This document shows, piece after piece, positions 50,960 through 62,407 of a stretch of 64,000 nt of DNA. Numbering within the stretch: position 1 is the first letter of the stretch; each line of letters begins with the position of its first letter. Location: contig OZ251228.1 in assembly GCA_965240325.2 (NCBI GenBank), forward strand, positions 2,170,001 through 2,234,000. Reading direction: 5' to 3'. The notes beneath the pieces were generated by a model, which made no database searches, was not told where the DNA came from, and saw nothing but the letters and a program-made list of their open reading frames with translations. Origin of the DNA: Rebecca billardiae RCC1528 (Eukaryota > Haptophyta). The translations under genes were made by a program, and so were the position numbers.

Positions 50960-51433
50960 TCACGTAGTAAGGACCGTCGCCGACAGGCCCCTGGGCGGCG
51001 TCATGCCCTCATTGCCCCTGACATCGATGAGTTCCAGCATTGGCAGCGCACGAAGCAAGTCATCGGGGAGGGACGTGAGCGCGTTGTACGCCAGGTTGAG
51101 CTCCTTGAGCTCGCGAAGGGTACCAACCTCAGCAGGCACGTGCGTGAGCCGGTTGTGACTCAGATCGAGGCGCTGGAGCTTGTGCAGGCGCCACACCTCT
51201 GGCCAACGGTCGATCCCATTCCCGGAGAGGCGGAGGTCGGTGATGCCTCGCAGCTTTGGTAGCGCGATCGAGAAGCGGCAGAGGCAGAGCTCGCCGACCT
51301 TCTCGCACATGAGGTTGTCGCAGATGAGCTCAGAGCTCGCGCTCAGGTCGAGGATGCGCGTGGCAGCACTCACGTTGCGTATTTTGTTGGCGCCGAGCGT
51401 GCACAGCGCTCGCCGCCATCGTGCGGCCATCAT
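50960..51433 (-). CDS. Small leucine-rich repeat protein
   Basis: Single exon, 157 residues from ATG at 51433 (the open frame continues upstream but crosses the divergent gene). LRRs of the SDS22/plant Ras-group type: ITDLRLSGNGIDRWPEVW, LQRLDLSHNRLTHVPAEV, LKELNLAYNALTSLPDDL, LELIDVRGNEGM. Preceded by ATRILDLSAS and CDNLMCEKVGELC. It presumably works as a protein-interaction scaffold. No enzyme domain. Head-to-head with the methyltransferase at 51550 with only 116 bp between start codons. Confidence 0.75.
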   Translation of the reverse strand: MMAARWRRALCTLGANKIRNVSAATRILDLSASSELICDNLMCEKVGELCLCRFSIALPKLRGITDLRLSGNGIDRWPEVWRLHKLQRLDLSHNRLTHVPAEVGTLRELKELNLAYNALTSLPDDLLRALPMLELIDVRGNEGMTPPRGLSATVLTT

Positions 51434-51549
51434 TTTCAGGGGACAACCGGTGGCGCGTGTCGTCGCGCCTGCATGCACCGCGGCGAGAGGGCCGGGCGCG
51501 AAGGCACGAGGTGGCGAAGCGCTCGGTGCGCGGGGATCGCAGCGCGCTG

Positions 51550-52878
51550 ATGAATTCGCTGTGGATCGGGCTCGCTCTATGCAGCATCCGCCCCTGGGAG
51601 CACCGCCGCGTGGCGGTGCACGTGACACGCGCCTGCGAGCGACGGCTGCTGTCCTCGGCGGCCGTAGTCGGTGATGGATTCACAGCCGCAGTTGTCTTCC
51701 AGGAGGAGGTCCAGCGCACGAGCTATGACGACGTGCCGCCCGGCACAGTGGGCATCTGTTTCGGCCCCAGCGGGAAGAAGGCGCTCGCCGTCGGCCTGTT
51801 TGACCCGGTGAGCCCGCTGCGGGTGCGCGTACTTGCGCTCGGTGCCACCAGCGCCCCGATCGACAGCGCGTGGGTCGGCCGGACCATCGCACGAGCGGCC
51901 GCTGAGCGAGGGGCGCTCTTCGACAACCACTGCGACGAGGCGACGACGGGGTACCGCCTGGTGAACGGTGAGCACGACGGCCTCCCCGGACTGGTCGTCG
52001 ACCGGTACGGCGACACGCTCGTCGCCAAGTGCTACTCGGCCGCGTGGCTGCCGTGGCGTGAGGAGGTGGCGGCCGCGCTGGTCGATGCGTGCCCCGTCGC
52101 ACAGCGCGTCGTGCTCCTGCAGTCGCGCGAGATCGCGCGCCTCGCGCACGACGCTCGCGCGGGGGCGAGCCACGGCGACGTGCTGCGCGGCGCGCCGCTT
52201 CCGGCCGACGGCCGCGTCCGCTTCCGCGAGAACGGTCTCGAATTTGCATGCCAGCCCGTCGATGGGCAGAAGACGGGCTTCTTCCTGGACCAGAGGGAGA
52301 ACCGCGCGCGCGTGCGCACGCTGGTGCAGCGCGCGGGGGCGAGCGCCGTGCTCAACGTCTTCGCGTACACCGGCGGCTTCTCTCTGTACGCGGCCGACGG
52401 CGGCGCCGCGGCCGTGACCTCGGTGGACCTGGCTGCGCGCGCCATCGCCGACTGCGAGCGCAACTGGGCGCTGAACGCGCACCGCCCGGCGATACGCGCG
52501 GCGTCGCACGAGGGGGTCGTGGCCGACGCGTTCGAGGCGATGGACCGGCTGCGCGCCGACGGGCGCCGCTTCGACCTCGCCGTCGTCGACCCGCCGGCGT
52601 TCGCGCAGCGCGAGCGACACGTGCCCAAGGCTCTCGGCGCGTACTCTGCGCTCGCTCGCGCCGCCGTGCAGCTGGTGGAGCCGGGCGGGCGCGTGCTCCT
52701 GGCGTCGTGCTCGGCGCGTGTTGGCTCCGACGCGTTCCTCGACGCCGTGCGTCGCGGCGCGCAGGCGGCCGGGCGCCCCTTGCGCGTGGAGGACGTGACA
52801 GGGCACGCGGCAGACCACCCGGTCCGTGCGCACGGCGCCACGCCCTACCTCAAGGGCGTGTTCGCGACGGTGCCGTGA
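51550..52878 (+). CDS. RlmI-like class I SAM-dependent rRNA (cytosine-5) methyltransferase, probably organellar
   Basis: Single exon, 442 residues from ATG at 51550. The frame is open upstream only from a GTG. The first about 50 residues are basic and Ser/Ala-rich and could be a plastid or mitochondrial presequence. A PUA-like start (GICFGPSGKKALAVGLFDP) is followed by the RlmI linker (GYRLVNGEHDGLPGLVVDRYGD) and the catalytic domain: VDGQKTGFFLDQRENR, VLNVFAYTGGFSLYAADGGA (SAM motif I), VTSVDLAARA, DLAVVDPPAFAQ (motif IV) and VLLASCSARV with the catalytic-type cysteine. Bacterial RlmI makes m5C1962 in 23S rRNA. Organelle targeting and bacterial ancestry are inference. Confidence 0.85.
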   Translation: MNSLWIGLALCSIRPWEHRRVAVHVTRACERRLLSSAAVVGDGFTAAVVFQEEVQRTSYDDVPPGTVGICFGPSGKKALAVGLFDPVSPLRVRVLALGATSAPIDSAWVGRTIARAAAERGALFDNHCDEATTGYRLVNGEHDGLPGLVVDRYGDTLVAKCYSAAWLPWREEVAAALVDACPVAQRVVLLQSREIARLAHDARAGASHGDVLRGAPLPADGRVRFRENGLEFACQPVDGQKTGFFLDQRENRARVRTLVQRAGASAVLNVFAYTGGFSLYAADGGAAAVTSVDLAARAIADCERNWALNAHRPAIRAASHEGVVADAFEAMDRLRADGRRFDLAVVDPPAFAQRERHVPKALGAYSALARAAVQLVEPGGRVLLASCSARVGSDAFLDAVRRGAQAAGRPLRVEDVTGHAADHPVRAHGATPYLKGVFATVP

Positions 52879-53211
52879 CTGAGCCTGGGGCCTGCCGCCT
52901 GACGGTGAGGGGTGGCCTCGCGCCGTGCTGCACCCTGCGCGGGAGCCAGTCGCAGCTGCGACTTCCACTCGCCCGCGCCCGCAGCGACCGAGCAGGCGAG
53001 TTGTGCTTCGCGGCGCGCGCGCAGTCGCCAGGCCGAACCGGCTGATCGCGATTCGAGAGCTTCTTCACATCACGCAGCCTCAGATGGCCTCGACCGTCGA
53101 CCGCTGCGGACGGAGCCGTGAGCAACCATCGTCGCGCCGCGAGCAGCGGCGCGAGATACGTGCCAGTAGCGCAATCACAGAAAAGCAGGCTGCAACAGAG
53201 CAAAACTTCAC

Positions 53212-53380
53212 GCCCGCCTGAGCTGCGTGCGTCTTACTGTAGTGAACTGTACAGTGAAGTAGTACAGTAGTGTACAGTACGCAGTCGAAGTAAGAGGAAA
53301 GTCATCAAGGCAACAACAAAGGAAACAGTACCGGTACAGTTTACTAAGAATAAGAGACGCACACAGCTCAGGCAGGCGAG
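53212..53380. mobile_element. MITE-like element with about 45-bp imperfect terminal inverted repeats
   Basis: The left arm (cgcccgcctgagctgcgtgc, then gtcttactgtagtgaactgt) pairs with the right arm (acagtttactaagaataaga, then gacgcacacagctcaggcag). The interior is about 80 bp with no ORF. One-ended relatives are at 29958-30005 and 55457-55505. Confidence 0.7.
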
Positions 53381-53474
53381 TAAGTATCAAGGTGGACACT
53401 CGCACAACCAGTGACGAGCCGCACTGGATGGAGAAGCGGCGCGCACACGAGGGCGGCCCGCGATCTCTGGCGCG

Positions 53475-54887
53475 ATGAAGCGAGTGGCCTTCGGCCTGAA
53501 CCGCAAGGTCAAGGTGAGCGAGGGCAATGCCCTTGGCGAGGTGGGGCATATTCCTAGTGCGGCGGCACCTGGCACGGAAGCTTCCCAATTCCTCGCTGGT
53601 CCGCCAGCCGCCGCTCCTGCAGCGATCGCGGATGGCGCGCAGCAGCCGATCACTTCGCCGGTGGACGGCGTGCCGCCCGTGAGCGCGGCAAGGCGCGAGC
53701 GGCGAAAGAAGTGGGGCTACGTGGCGGGGGCGGGGGCGGATGCGGACAGTGCTGCACAGCCCAAGCGCGAGCGCTCGAAGTGGGGCTACGCCTCGCCAGC
53801 ATCCGAGCCGCCACTGCCCGTCGTGCCACCTGGCGCGCAGCCGCACCTGCCGGCTCAAGTGCAGCTGGCCTCGCTCCCCGCGCAGCCCAAGCCACCCGCG
53901 CCGGCGCCGCCGCTTTCGCAGCCGCCGGTGCCCATCGTGCCCACCCCGCCTCAGCCCGCGCCGCATCCACTGGACGCGGCGGAGCCACCGACGGCCAGCA
54001 CAACCGCCGCGGCCGCCGCCAGTGCTCCGCCCGCGCCCTCGGCCGCAGATGTGCCTCCAGTTCCCAAGGCCAAGGGGATGGATCTGTCCCAAGCCGCGAA
54101 CTCCGCACTGCAGCAGGTCGTCGCAGCGACCGCAGCCATGGCCAACGTGCCTCCAACCGCGGCGATGGCCGCGGTGGCCGCTGCGCTCGGCAACCGCGCC
54201 GGAGTCCTCGGCTTCAACGCTGGAGGCGCCTTGGCGGGCGGCGGCGGCCGCGCGCGGGACGAGGAGCGCGGCGGCGAGGACAAGGATGGCGCGCGTGCTT
54301 CTGCTGAGGGCGCGGGTGACTCTGGCCGGCGGCAGCGGGCGAAGGGCGCAGGCGGCGCGCGCGGCGATCGTCGCAGCCGCAGCCGCAGCCGCAGCCGAAG
54401 CCGCAGCCGCAGCCGCAGCCGCAGCGCGCGCAGGCAGAGCCGCAGTCCGCGACGCGCTTCGCCGCCGCGGCGCGGCGGGAGCTCGCCGACTCGGCGGCAC
54501 ACCGGATCGCCACCGCCACGCCGTTCGAGCCCGCCGCGGCGATTCGACAGGGGCGTCGCGCGCGAGTGGCGCCCGGTGCGCCCGCCGCCGGCCGTCGTGC
54601 GCGAGTGGAAGGGCGGCGCCCACGGGGCTGACGCCAAGCAGCAGCGCGAGCGCGGCGCGGACGCGCCGCAGCGCGCGCCCAAGGGCGGAGCCGCCGATGC
54701 TGCTGCGCCGGCTGCGGAGAGCCGTCCACCCGACGTTCTTCAGCTCGCCGGGCGGTATCTGGATGTCCTCACCGCCGAGCAGCTTGCTGAGCTGCCGGCG
54801 AGCGAGCTGATGCAGCTGCACGCGCGCCATCTGAAGGCACTGCGCGTGCTCTCGGACGTTGAGCAGCGCATGCTGCTCGGCTGCTGA
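53475..54887 (+). CDS. RS-domain (SR-like) nuclear protein
   Basis: Single exon, 470 residues. An N-terminal [14 protein letters not shown] is followed by two short repeats ([13 protein letters not shown] and [12 protein letters not shown]), a long Pro/Ala-rich linker, and an RS domain of alternating Arg-Ser (about 300-325) continuing as SPRR/SPPRR motifs. The C-terminus looks helical ([40 protein letters not shown]). No RRM is seen. RS domains and KWGY-type repeats suggest a splicing- or RNA-processing-associated role (inference). Confidence 0.75.
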   Translation: MKRVAFGLNRKVKVSEGNALGEVGHIPSAAAPGTEASQFLAGPPAAAPAAIADGAQQPITSPVDGVPPVSAARRERRKKWGYVAGAGADADSAAQPKRERSKWGYASPASEPPLPVVPPGAQPHLPAQVQLASLPAQPKPPAPAPPLSQPPVPIVPTPPQPAPHPLDAAEPPTASTTAAAAASAPPAPSAADVPPVPKAKGMDLSQAANSALQQVVAATAAMANVPPTAAMAAVAAALGNRAGVLGFNAGGALAGGGGRARDEERGGEDKDGARASAEGAGDSGRRQRAKGAGGARGDRRSRSRSRSRSRSRSRSRSARRQSRSPRRASPPRRGGSSPTRRHTGSPPPRRSSPPRRFDRGVAREWRPVRPPPAVVREWKGGAHGADAKQQRERGADAPQRAPKGGAADAAAPAAESRPPDVLQLAGRYLDVLTAEQLAELPASELMQLHARHLKALRVLSDVEQRMLLGC

Positions 54888-55037
54888 CTGGCAAGGGCAA
54901 TGTCAGGGCCGCTGCCGCGACGTTCATGACGAACTCTGGAGACTGCCTCTGATGCCTCTAGATTACTATAGTATATTTAGACACCTACGCAGAATGCCAG
55001 TTGCCGCCTTGCCGGAATTCTTAAACACTGCACTTGA

Positions 55038-56215
<1,178 letters not shown>

Positions 56216-58053
56216 ATGCAAGGCGTCGACGAGCTCCGCGCGGAGCTCAAGCGCGCACGAGACGAGATGGGTCTCGTGCGGACGCCTGGTAAGATCGTGC
56301 GCAACTTCATACTAGTCATCATCGATGGCCTCCACGGCTTGCTCAACCTGCTCCTGCACCACAAGCCGCTGTTTGCATTCGTCGTTGCGCCGCTCCTCGC
56401 TGCGTGGACATTCACGCACATCGCCTACCCGGAGGCGTACCGCCCTCCCGTGTGCGGCGAGATGCCCGGAGGTGCCGGATGGGAGATGGAATTCGCCGTT
56501 CGCGAAGCCGCCTGGTGGATCACCCTCGGCGTGCTCTCGTCTGTCGGGTTTGGCACAGGCCTGCACTCGGGGCTTATGTTCCTCTTCCCGCACGTGATGA
56601 ACGTGGTCCTCACGGTGCGCGCAGGGCGCCGGCCGGCCCTCTCGTCGCGCCAGCTGGGTACAGCCACCTGCGCGCCCGGCAGCCGCCCTCGTGCGCTCAC
56701 TCGCCCGCCGGCCACGCGCGCGCGCCGCGTGGGGCAGGTGGAGAGCTGTGAGACCGTGTCCGGTCTACACACGTCGTACACGCACCCGTGCAAGCTGGAC
56801 TGCTCGACCACGCCGAACTACGACGACGGGACCGCCACCTTCCTCGCGATCGTCGCGAAGGTCTGGCCGTCCTGCTTCCTGTGGGGGCTGGGCACGGCCA
56901 TCGGCGAGCTGCCGCCCTACTTGGTGAGCAAGGCCGCACGGCTGGCCGGGCAGCGCAGCGGCGACTTTGAGGCGGAGATCGAGGCCGCGCGCACGTCGAG
57001 CGACGTGTTCTCGCGGCTCAAGCTGTGGACGATGGACTTCACCGAGAAGCACGGCTTCATCGGCGTGATGCTGCTCGCGGGCTGGCCGAACGCCGCGTTC
57101 GACATGTGCGGCATGTGCTGCGGCTACCTGCTGATGCCCTTCTGGACGTTCTTCCCCGCGGTGGTGGTGGGCAAGGCGGTGCTCAAGGTGAGCGGCCAGG
57201 CGTGCTTCTTCGTCGCGCTCTTCGGCAAGAGCTTCTACGAGACCGTGCTGAACGCAGCCGTCCGGCCGGTGGACGCGCTGAGTGCGCGCTACCTGGGCAC
57301 CTCCTTCTCCCTCGCTGAGCTGGGCAGCCAGAAGCGGCTCGAGCTGCTGCTCAAGTTCAAGAAGCAGGTGCGCGCGCACGCCGGCGCGCGGCGCGGCGCG
57401 CGGCCCGGCGCGCGGCCCGGACTGTCGGCCTGCCGGACCTCGGCGCACGCGCGCGCGCGCATGCGCGTGCGCACACGAGTGCGCGCCTCGCCCCACGCGC
57501 GCGCTCGGTGCAGACACGCTACTCGCCACACACGCTCATGAGCAAGTTTGGCTCGCGCAAGGGCCTGGAGCTCTCGGGCCTGAAGCGACTGTTCACCGAC
57601 TTTGGCGACGCAAACGAGCGCGGCGAGATCGCCAAGCGCGTGCTCAAGCTGTGGGACGACAACGGAGACGGCGCTCTCTCGCACGGCGAGCTCGACCCGC
57701 TCGTCTCCTCGACCGACGGCCAGCTGTCGCTCGGCGAGCTCGACCGCGCGGTCGCCGCAACTTCGCTTGTCAAACGGGTGCGCTGCGCTCGGGCACGCGC
57801 GCGCACACCCGGTTCACACCCTCGGTGCACGCTGCGCTCGGCGGCGCGTCCCTTGCTCTGACCCCGCACCACCCTCGCCTTGCCCGCCCGCGCCCGGCCG
57901 GACGTGCCGCCTCCGCAGGGATGGGAGCTGGTGGTCTTCAGCCTGATCGGCTGGTTTGCCATCTCGACGGTCGTCCAGCTTGCGGTCGCCAAGCAGCTGG
58001 AGATGGACGAGGAGACGGTGGCCAAGCGATCGGCGGGGAAGAAGCAGCAGTGA
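56216..58053 (+). CDS. VMP1: VMP1-like ER/vacuole membrane protein with EF-hand-like insertion
   Basis: Four exons, all phase 0: 56216-56614, 56738-57367, 57514-57777, 57919-58053, 475 residues. Introns start gtgcgc and end cag. The VMP1/DedA core is clear: VREAAWWITLGVLSSVGFGTGLHSG, LWGLGTAIGELPPYLVSKAARL, EKHGFIGVMLLAGWPNAAFDMCGMCCGYLLMPFWTF and a final helix VVFSLIGWFAISTVVQLAV. Family role: scramblase/ER membrane protein needed for autophagosome formation and lipid droplet release. Exon 3 is unusual: KLWDDNGDGALSHGEL fits the EF-hand loop D-x-N-x-D-G-x5-E and is followed by a second, imperfect loop (STDGQLSLGELD). I know of no such insertion in animal or plant VMP1. Confidence 0.88.
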
Positions 58054-58393
58054 GCACCTCGTCGCCCCGGATTGGCGGGCTCTTTATTCTGCGGGCCGGG
58101 CAGCTGAGCCGTACTACTCACTGATGAGTAGTCGATCGTCATATAATATATAGGGCTCCGTCGTAAACTTTCTGGATCAGACTTGCGAATAAATATACGA
58201 CGTGTCAAGGCTCAAGCTCTGATGATGACGATTTATAATAATATTATTTATTTATTATTAATTATTTATAATAATTTATTTGCAAGCGCCGCTGACTATA
58301 CGGTCGTCATCATGATTCACGAATCATATGATCATCATCATCGCCCGTGACCGTGTCGTCAGCATCAGAATGTCCGTGTCGTCGTCAGCATCA
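58054..58393. other. AT-rich intergenic interval
   Basis: About 340 bp between two convergent gene ends, with a run of A/T-only sequence around 58228-58280 (tttataataatattatttat). No gene. Confidence 0.7.
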
Positions 58394-59572
58394 TCAGATC
58401 CAGAAGTGTGATCGGATGCCCATCTCGCGGAAGCGTCGCATCAGTCTGAGAGCGTCCTCCACCGAGCCCCCGCGCTGCCGCAGCCGCACAGCCAGCTTCC
58501 CGCCCCAGAAGAACATGAGCTTGCGCTTGTACCCGAATCGGCTCTTCTCACGCACGATGAAGTGATACTCGAAGAAGAGCTCATCGATCAGACGGCTCGC
58601 GTTCGTGCCGCGCGCATTCGTGGCGATCTCGTGGATGATCTCGTGCTCGACCGCAAACATGTCGATGTCGAGCTTGAACGCGACGAAGTCCTCCTCGCGC
58701 GCGACACGCGCAAGCGTGAGGAGCGGGTCAACCTCGTCGCTACCGCCGGTTCTCACCGGCTTGTTCACAAAGGTCAGGTGCGGCCGGACTTCAGCCGGCA
58801 CGCTCCGCCACCACGCCTCCGGTGGGTACGGCTGCGCCTCCCAGCCCCACATGTGGTCAAAGTGCACGCATTGCTCGGCGTACAGCTCGCGGAAGAGGGG
58901 GAGCGATGGGCCCACCGCGAAGCCCGTGTCCTTGCGGGTAGGAACGTGCTTGCGCCGCCCCCGCATGGCCGATTGGTCCCACACCGTGCAGCCCACGTCG
59001 AAGAAGAGGTTGCGCCCAGCTCGTCGGCTCGAGGCCTGCGTCTTGGGGCACTGCGAGTGGAGGATGATGTGCCGGATGTCGAACATGCGCGATTTGTTGT
59101 GCGCCGGCGGCTTTCTCCATCGGGTGGCGTGCGCCGGGCAGCCCACGTCTGCGAGCGGATGCCGAGCGATCGCCGACAGCGGCTCGATCGGCTCAGCAGA
59201 GCAAGCGGCGGTCCCTCCCGGATCTGGCGGCGATGCATCGTGGGCGTTGCTTCGGCAGCGCACGAGCTGTGAGACATGCATTGGTGCGAGCTGAGCGCCG
59301 GCGGCGGGGTGAGCATCGATGATGGGCTCGCCTCGGCGCCATCTCGCTGCGAGGTCGAGCGCCTCGTGCTGAGAAGCGAGCTGGGCAGCGGACTGGGCCG
59401 TCGAGCAGATGCGGCCATCGACGGGGGTGCCGTTGAACCAAGCGCGCTCGGCCACAGATGGGACGTAGAGTAGGGCAGAGTCCAACGCGCTCAGCCCGTT
59501 CAGCTCCCGCGGCGTCGCTGTCACGATCGCGGCGATGGCGGCGATGATGACTGCCGTCGGCCGGCACCCCAT
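58394..59572 (-). CDS. Secretory-pathway protein with methyltransferase-like core, function unassigned
   Basis: Single exon, 392 residues from ATG at 59572, which puts a hydrophobic signal or anchor at the N-terminus (TAVIIAAIAAIVTATP). An upstream in-frame ATG at 59656 would overlap the divergent gene and bury the signal. The C-terminal half has a Rossmann-like start (RNLFFDVGCTVWDQ), then HFDHMWGWEAQPY, then FVAFKLDIDMFAVEHEIIHEI and LIDELFFEYHFIV. That order (DVG, acidic strand end, KxDxD, ExHF) is reminiscent of FkbM-type methyltransferases. I cannot confirm the family. It is divergent, 66 bp start to start, from the O-fucosyltransferase-like gene at 59639. Confidence 0.6.
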   Translation of the reverse strand: MGCRPTAVIIAAIAAIVTATPRELNGLSALDSALLYVPSVAERAWFNGTPVDGRICSTAQSAAQLASQHEALDLAARWRRGEPIIDAHPAAGAQLAPMHVSQLVRCRSNAHDASPPDPGGTAACSAEPIEPLSAIARHPLADVGCPAHATRWRKPPAHNKSRMFDIRHIILHSQCPKTQASSRRAGRNLFFDVGCTVWDQSAMRGRRKHVPTRKDTGFAVGPSLPLFRELYAEQCVHFDHMWGWEAQPYPPEAWWRSVPAEVRPHLTFVNKPVRTGGSDEVDPLLTLARVAREEDFVAFKLDIDMFAVEHEIIHEIATNARGTNASRLIDELFFEYHFIVREKSRFGYKRKLMFFWGGKLAVRLRQRGGSVEDALRLMRRFREMGIRSHFWI

Positions 59573-59638
59573 GACATCTGCAAGCAGCTCGGGCGGCCAG
59601 CCTCGCTGTCTTACTGCAGACTCATCTTCTGTACAACG

Positions 59639-61058
59639 ATGGCGGCCGGCGGCCATCGGCGGCGCCAGCCCTGGCGGGGGCTGCCCCTAACCCTCATGGC
59701 GGCCAGCTGCGCAGTTGGTTCCGCGCGCGGGGTGAACCAGGCGTCGCGCCTGTACGCCCATCTCCACCCGCAACCAGGTGCGCCGCGGCCTGTTCTGTGC
59801 CCGGGCCGTTTTGAACACGCCACGTTCGTGCTGGACGCGCTGGAACACCGACCGTCCGACGCATGCGCCGACGTCAACGTGTCGCGGCCCATCCGCAAGC
59901 TGCGGACGAGCGCTCGTGGGCTGGTCAATCAGCTATACGAGGCCACGAACGCGTTGCGCGAGGCGTGTGCGGCGGGGCACCACCTCTTCGTCGAGGTCTT
60001 CGTGGATATGCGCACCCACCGGCGTGTGCCGATAGACGAGGTGGTTGATGTCGGGATCACCAGCCGCGCGCTGGCCGCGAACGCACATCGGCAGGCACGG
60101 CTGTGCCCGGGGACCGACGTGAGCATGGACTGCTCGCGCACGCGGCTGGTCAGTGCCGCTTGCCTATCCGATCCGCGGGCGCACATCGTATCGGCGGGGC
60201 GCAAGCACATGTTTCCCCGGCAGACCGCTCTGCTTGCCATGCTCGAGCTGCGGAGTCCGCGAGTGCCGTGGCAGCCGACGCACTGCAACTTCAACAAAGG
60301 GGCGAAGTACAATGCAATCCACTTCAACTTTGACGTCGACTGGCTCCTCTTCCTATGCCACAGCCAGCGCACCTACTTGAAATGGTGCGGTCGCAGGCGG
60401 GCCCCGGGATCGATGCGTGAGGAGCACGCGCCGCCCTGTGCTCAGCCCGTGGCCGCGCGCACGCGCCCGCACCCACCGCGCGGCATGCAGGTACGAACAT
60501 CGCATGCCGTACGCCGAGGAGCACTCGCTCGTCGGAGACACCAACAGCCGCGCGCACAAATTCGCGCGCAGGCGTGTGCTGCCCGTCGTCTTGAAGAGCA
60601 TGCGCACTGCGTTCCGCAACCCCGCACTGCCGCTGCTCGTGTGCACCTCCATCGGCAAGCTCACAAACTCGACGACGTGGCTGATCGGCGCGCTCGAAGA
60701 CGCTGTGTACGCGGAGTACGGCATGAACATCACGCTCTCGAGCAGCGCTGTGACCGAGCGCGAGCTCGCCGCGGCATCGGAGCTGCGGCTACTCGGCGGT
60801 GCAGAGGACGTGCTCCTCTTTCCGGGCTCGACCTTCTCGGCGTTCGCTGGGATGCGCGTGTACATGCGCGGAGGGAAGGTCTCATACATTCCCGATCTCC
60901 GGAGCTCGTGCAAACGCGGCTCCGCTTCGAGGTCGTCGATGCACAGCGTCATGGCGCGAGCTATGAAACTCCGTGGCAATCACTCTGCATCCAGCTCCAA
61001 CGCACTCGGGCGCAGCGCTCACGGAGGTGGAGAGGCTTGCAGCGCTGACTTCATCTAA
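59639..61058 (+). CDS. Second type of O-fucosyltransferase-like secretory protein
   Basis: Two exons, 59639-60384 and 60491-61058 (intron gtgcgg...gcag, 106 nt; the split codon restores W in LKWYEHRMPYAEEHS), 437 residues. N-terminal hydrophobic segment (PLTLMAASCAVGSA) suggests secretion. RGLVNQLYEATNALREA resembles the GGxxNQ start of O-fucosyltransferase/NodZ-like folds. PLLVCTSIGKLTN and LLLFPGSTFSAFAGMRVYM resemble the late motif with S-T-F-S then R. The middle H-x-R motif is not obvious (IHFNFDVDW), so catalytic competence is doubtful. It is not close in sequence to the triplicated genes at 13-24 kb. Confidence 0.6.
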
Positions 61059-61500
61059 GCCTGCCGGCTGCACTGGCCGTAGCCGGTCGTGCGCGGCGCC
61101 GCCGGCCCGGCAATGACCGGCGACAATAACTATACCACCGTTGACGAGCAACGGATTGCAGTGCCAGTAGCTACTCAGAAGTGAGTAGTGACGTTGAGCC
61201 ACTTGAGATCTAGTCTGACTCTGGGGTCTGAGCCATGTCTGAGCAAGGTCTGAGACTGAGCACCAGTTCAGTATAGTAGATAGGCCTGCTAAGGCCTAAG
61301 CACTTACAGTAGCTACCTCGCCGCCTCCATCTTGCGCACTGCCGCTGGAGAGCTGGGGCACTTGACCTCGCCAGGCTGGCTCGGGCGCCGCCGTCAGTGT
61401 CGACGACGCAGAGCGTTCCTCGCTCGTGGTCAGCAGCTCGTGCCGCTCACCGGGCCGCCGCCGCGCGCGAGGCAGAAGTCGCAGAACCGCTATTAGCGAG
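61059..61500. other. Intergenic interval
   Basis: About 440 bp upstream of the cyclophilin gene. No gene or motif recognised. Confidence 0.6.
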
Positions 61501-61965
61501 ATGTCAACGCTCATGATCGAGACCGAGCTGGGTGCCATCAAGCTGCGCTTGCGTCCTGACTCGGCGCCGGTGACCGTGGACTACATCAGCAAGTGCGCGG
61601 CGGCTGGCATGTACGATGGCAAGGGCTCATTCTACCGATCGGATTTCGTGATCCAGTGCGGCCTGCACGGCACAGGCGTGCAGAACCCCTACGGCGATCT
61701 CCCCGTGAATGAGACGAAGACCGGCACCTTCCTGACAAATTCGCGTGGCACAGCAGCCATTGCGCACTTTGACGTGCCAGACTGCGGAAACACCGAATTC
61801 TTCATCAACCTCGGTGCGAATACGCACCTCGACAGCGCGTACGGTGGCTACTGCGTGTTTGCCGTTGTCGAGGATGATGCAAGCTTTGCTGTGGTCGACA
61901 AGATTGCGAATGCAGTGAAGGCCAAGGGCCAGCCAAAGATCACGCGCATGCATGTCGTCGCATAA
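61501..61965 (+). CDS. Cyclophilin-type peptidyl-prolyl isomerase, bacterial PpiA/B-like
   Basis: Single exon, 154 residues from ATG at 61501. The order ETELGAIKLRLRPDSAPVTV, FYRSDFVIQCG, TFLTNSRGTAAIAHFD, NTEFFINLGAN, LDSAYGGYCVFAVVED, VVDKIANAV is that of short cyclophilins, and the NSRGTxAxA and GYCVFAxV blocks resemble bacterial PpiB more than human CypA. The usual FHR is FYR and the following Q-G-G is QCG. The catalytic arginine equivalent is kept. No targeting sequence on this start, so cytosolic. Catalyses cis-trans isomerisation of Xaa-Pro bonds. Related to PPIL-type proteins too. Confidence 0.88.
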   Translation: MSTLMIETELGAIKLRLRPDSAPVTVDYISKCAAAGMYDGKGSFYRSDFVIQCGLHGTGVQNPYGDLPVNETKTGTFLTNSRGTAAIAHFDVPDCGNTEFFINLGANTHLDSAYGGYCVFAVVEDDASFAVVDKIANAVKAKGQPKITRMHVVA

Positions 61966-62407
61966 CAGTCACCTTCGTGATCGTCTTCTCCGAACTCACG
62001 ATTCGTTCGATCGTGCGATGCCGAGCCCGAGCACGGTCCCAGCAGTGCGAGGAATGCTGATTTTTTCGACTGCAGGTCTTTGCTCGCGCCTGATACTTCC
62101 TCACGACGCGCCGAGGGACGGCTGTATACCTAGCCGTACTGACTCGCAGTCTAGGCTGCCCGCAGCTCGCCGGGGGCCCGCCGCCGGGCGGCCGCAGGGC
62201 CCGCGGGCGCGGGTCGCCCTCGGTCCGCAGCCTGTCGCGCCGTCGGGCTGTCGGCGGCGGCATCGTCGCGGGCCGCATTGTATGAATTCACCGTTCAGGC
62301 GTCCAGCACGCCCTACGAGGCGTGTTCACTCATATGCACTGCAATTGCACCGTACTACGTCTACTGTCGTATTGCCTCTTAATGAGGCGCTAGCAGCAGT
62401 TCAGCAC
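61966..62407. other. Intergenic interval
   Basis: About 440 bp between convergent ends. Nothing recognised. Confidence 0.6.
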
